DNA from: Phormidium pseudopriestleyi FRX01
Lineage (GTDB): Bacteria; Cyanobacteriota; Cyanobacteriia; Cyanobacteriales; Laspinemataceae
NCBI RefSeq assembly: GCF_017313335.1
Contig: NZ_JAFLQW010000516.1
Location: forward strand, 1-34,095
DNA length: 34,095 bases
Direction: 5' to 3'
Shown here: positions 32,864 to 34,095 of the stretch, piece by piece
Numbering within the stretch: position 1 is the first letter of the stretch
Layout: every line of letters starts with the position of its first letter
Notes under the pieces: generated by a model
The model's input: the letters and a program-made list of their open reading frames with translations, nothing else
What the model was told of the DNA's origin: nothing
Databases searched by the model: none
Program-made: the position numbers and the translations under genes

Positions 32864-34095
32864 ATGGCAACTGCCACTGAACCCAATGATCTCAATCCGC
32901 AACCCCCTGACCAAGCGGGTAAAGACGGATCAGAACTGACTGTTGTCCCAGAAGACTATAGTCTGTTGACCGATCTCTATCAATTGACAATGGCCGCCTG
33001 TTACACCGGGGAAGGTCTTGACGGCAGAACCGCCAGCTTTGAGCTGTTTGTTCGCAAACTTCCGGAAGGCTTCGGTTATTTAATTGCAATGGGGTTAGCT
33101 CAAGTCTTTGAGTACCTAGAGCAATTCCGGTTCACCGAGGCGCAGATTGCCAGTTTGCAAGCCACTGGAATTTTTTCCAGGGCCTCTGATAAATTTTGGT
33201 CACTCCTGGCCGATGGACGGTTTCAGGGTAATGTTTGGGCGGTTCCCGAGGGAACGGCAGTCTTTGCCAATGAACCTTTGCTGCGGGTGGAGGCTCCCCT
33301 GTGGCAAGCTCAAATCGTCGAAACCTATTTACTGAATACAATTAATTATCAGACCCTTGTCGCCACGCGATCGGCTCGCATTCGCGATGTCGCCGGTCCC
33401 ATCGCCTCAATTTTGGAGTTTGGCACCCGACGAGCCTTTAGTCCTCAAGCCTCGCTGTGGGCCGCACGCGCTGCTTTGGCAGCCGGAATGGATGCCACCT
33501 CGAATGTGTTGGCCGCCCTCAAATTAGGTCGAAAACCTTCGGGAACGATGGCTCACGCCCTGGTGATGGCCCTCTCGGCGACGGAAGGGAGTGAGATGCA
33601 GGCGTTTCGAGCGTTTCAGCATTATTTTCCCGGTTCTCCCTTACTCATTGATACTTATGATCCCATTGAAGCGGCCCGGAAAATCGCCGATCGCCTCCAA
33701 GCTGGAGAAATGGAAGTGGGAGGAGTGCGCCTGGATTCCGGGGATTTAGTCCAATTGTCCAAACAGGTCCAAGAACTGCTTCCCGATGTCCCCATTTTTG
33801 TGAGTGGGGATTTGGATGAGTGGAAAATTGCCGACTTGAAAGCCTCCGGTTGTCCCATTGATGGCTTTGGCATCGGGACTAAGTTAGTCACAGGTACTCC
33901 CGTGAATGGGGTGTATAAAATTGTAGATATTGATGGCGTGCCGGTGATGAAAAATTCTAGCGGCAAAGTCAGCTATCCCGGACGAAAGCAGATTTTCCGA
34001 CGCTATCAGGATGGACAGATTGTGGGCGATCGCCTGGGATTGGTCAGTGAGCAACTTCAATCCGGTGAAGTGCCGATGATGCAGCTTCTGTTCAA
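32864..34095 (+). CDS. pncB: nicotinate phosphoribosyltransferase, 3' end beyond the window
   Basis: The enzyme joins nicotinate and phosphoribosyl pyrophosphate to nicotinate mononucleotide in NAD salvage. From ATG 32864 the frame is open for 410 codons to the right edge. Recognisable parts are SLLTDLYQLTMAACY and FELFVRKLPEGFGYLIAMG near the start, then ETYLLNTINYQTLVATRSAR, EFGTRRAFSPQAS (with the catalytic-region Arg residues), KPSGTMAHALVMA, LLIDTYD and GGVRLDSGDL. Family proteins are usually around 400-460 residues, so little is missing. The first 30 residues are polar and outside the conserved domain. Start, ribosome site and promoter all agree. No stop is visible before the edge. Confidence 0.93.
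   Translation, partial: MATATEPNDLNPQPPDQAGKDGSELTVVPEDYSLLTDLYQLTMAACYTGEGLDGRTASFELFVRKLPEGFGYLIAMGLAQVFEYLEQFRFTEAQIASLQATGIFSRASDKFWSLLADGRFQGNVWAVPEGTAVFANEPLLRVEAPLWQAQIVETYLLNTINYQTLVATRSARIRDVAGPIASILEFGTRRAFSPQASLWAARAALAAGMDATSNVLAALKLGRKPSGTMAHALVMALSATEGSEMQAFRAFQHYFPGSPLLIDTYDPIEAARKIADRLQAGEMEVGGVRLDSGDLVQLSKQVQELLPDVPIFVSGDLDEWKIADLKASGCPIDGFGIGTKLVTGTPVNGVYKIVDIDGVPVMKNSSGKVSYPGRKQIFRRYQDGQIVGDRLGLVSEQLQSGEVPMMQLLF

Noticed and set aside
32633-32914. 93-codon minus-strand ORF over the start of pncB
   Set aside because: It runs through a strong promoter and the first codons of a clear gene; the peptide has no family features.

Overview
The window looks like ordinary chromosome from a filamentous cyanobacterium, probably of the Oscillatoria/Laspinema kind (the taxon is inference). 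The HIP1 octamer GCGATCGC is scattered through genes and gaps. Several genes are cyanobacterial or plastid hallmarks: Ycf23/DUF561, a CP12-like protein, a phytol-kinase-type integral membrane kinase, a cyanobacterial-type HisC and a GAF-rich histidine kinase. Genes lie on both strands in short units, and the gaps hold many palindromic repeats. I saw no tRNA, rRNA, CRISPR array or complete insertion sequence.

Left part (1-11.8 kb). The left edge cuts an IscB-type (RRXRR) gene. Upstream of it lies a run of hairpins that looks like its omega/HEARO guide RNA. Next come a large soluble GAF-GAF histidine kinase, a GNAT acetyltransferase, a small HTH protein behind a good sigma-70 promoter, and hisC. 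After these sits an inositol neighbourhood: ino1 (inositol-phosphate synthase, with a structured leader), a PfkB sugar/inositol-type kinase, and a convergent CDP-alcohol phosphatidyltransferase that resembles inositol-phosphate-using enzymes. A mercaptopyruvate-type sulfurtransferase and ycf23 follow.

Middle (12-25.7 kb). A three-gene partner-switching module comes first: a membrane Cache-HAMP-PAS-SpoIIE phosphatase, a GHKL-like regulator/kinase and a STAS antagonist. It converges on an M1 aminopeptidase with HEAT repeats. Then come an N-acetylglucosamine-kinase-like ATPase, a repeat-rich gap, an orphan N6-adenine DNA methyltransferase with its own recognition domain, an overlapping MnmC-type tRNA methyltransferase, an HD-GYP response regulator and glmU.

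Right part (25.7-34.1 kb). This part holds a DUF29 protein, a two-helix membrane miniprotein, an isoaspartyl peptidase, a DUF2256 zinc-ribbon protein, the SelO AMPylase, a CP12 variant lacking three of the four redox cysteines, a small conserved-looking protein, yidD, a phytol/polyprenol kinase, a 46-residue protein and the first 410 codons of nicotinate phosphoribosyltransferase, which runs off the right edge.

The strongest leads are the IscB/omega-RNA locus at the edge, the inositol-phospholipid-like gene set, the cysteine-poor CP12 variant, and a family of roughly 130-bp MITE-like palindromes with TATAGCGG ends present in three places.
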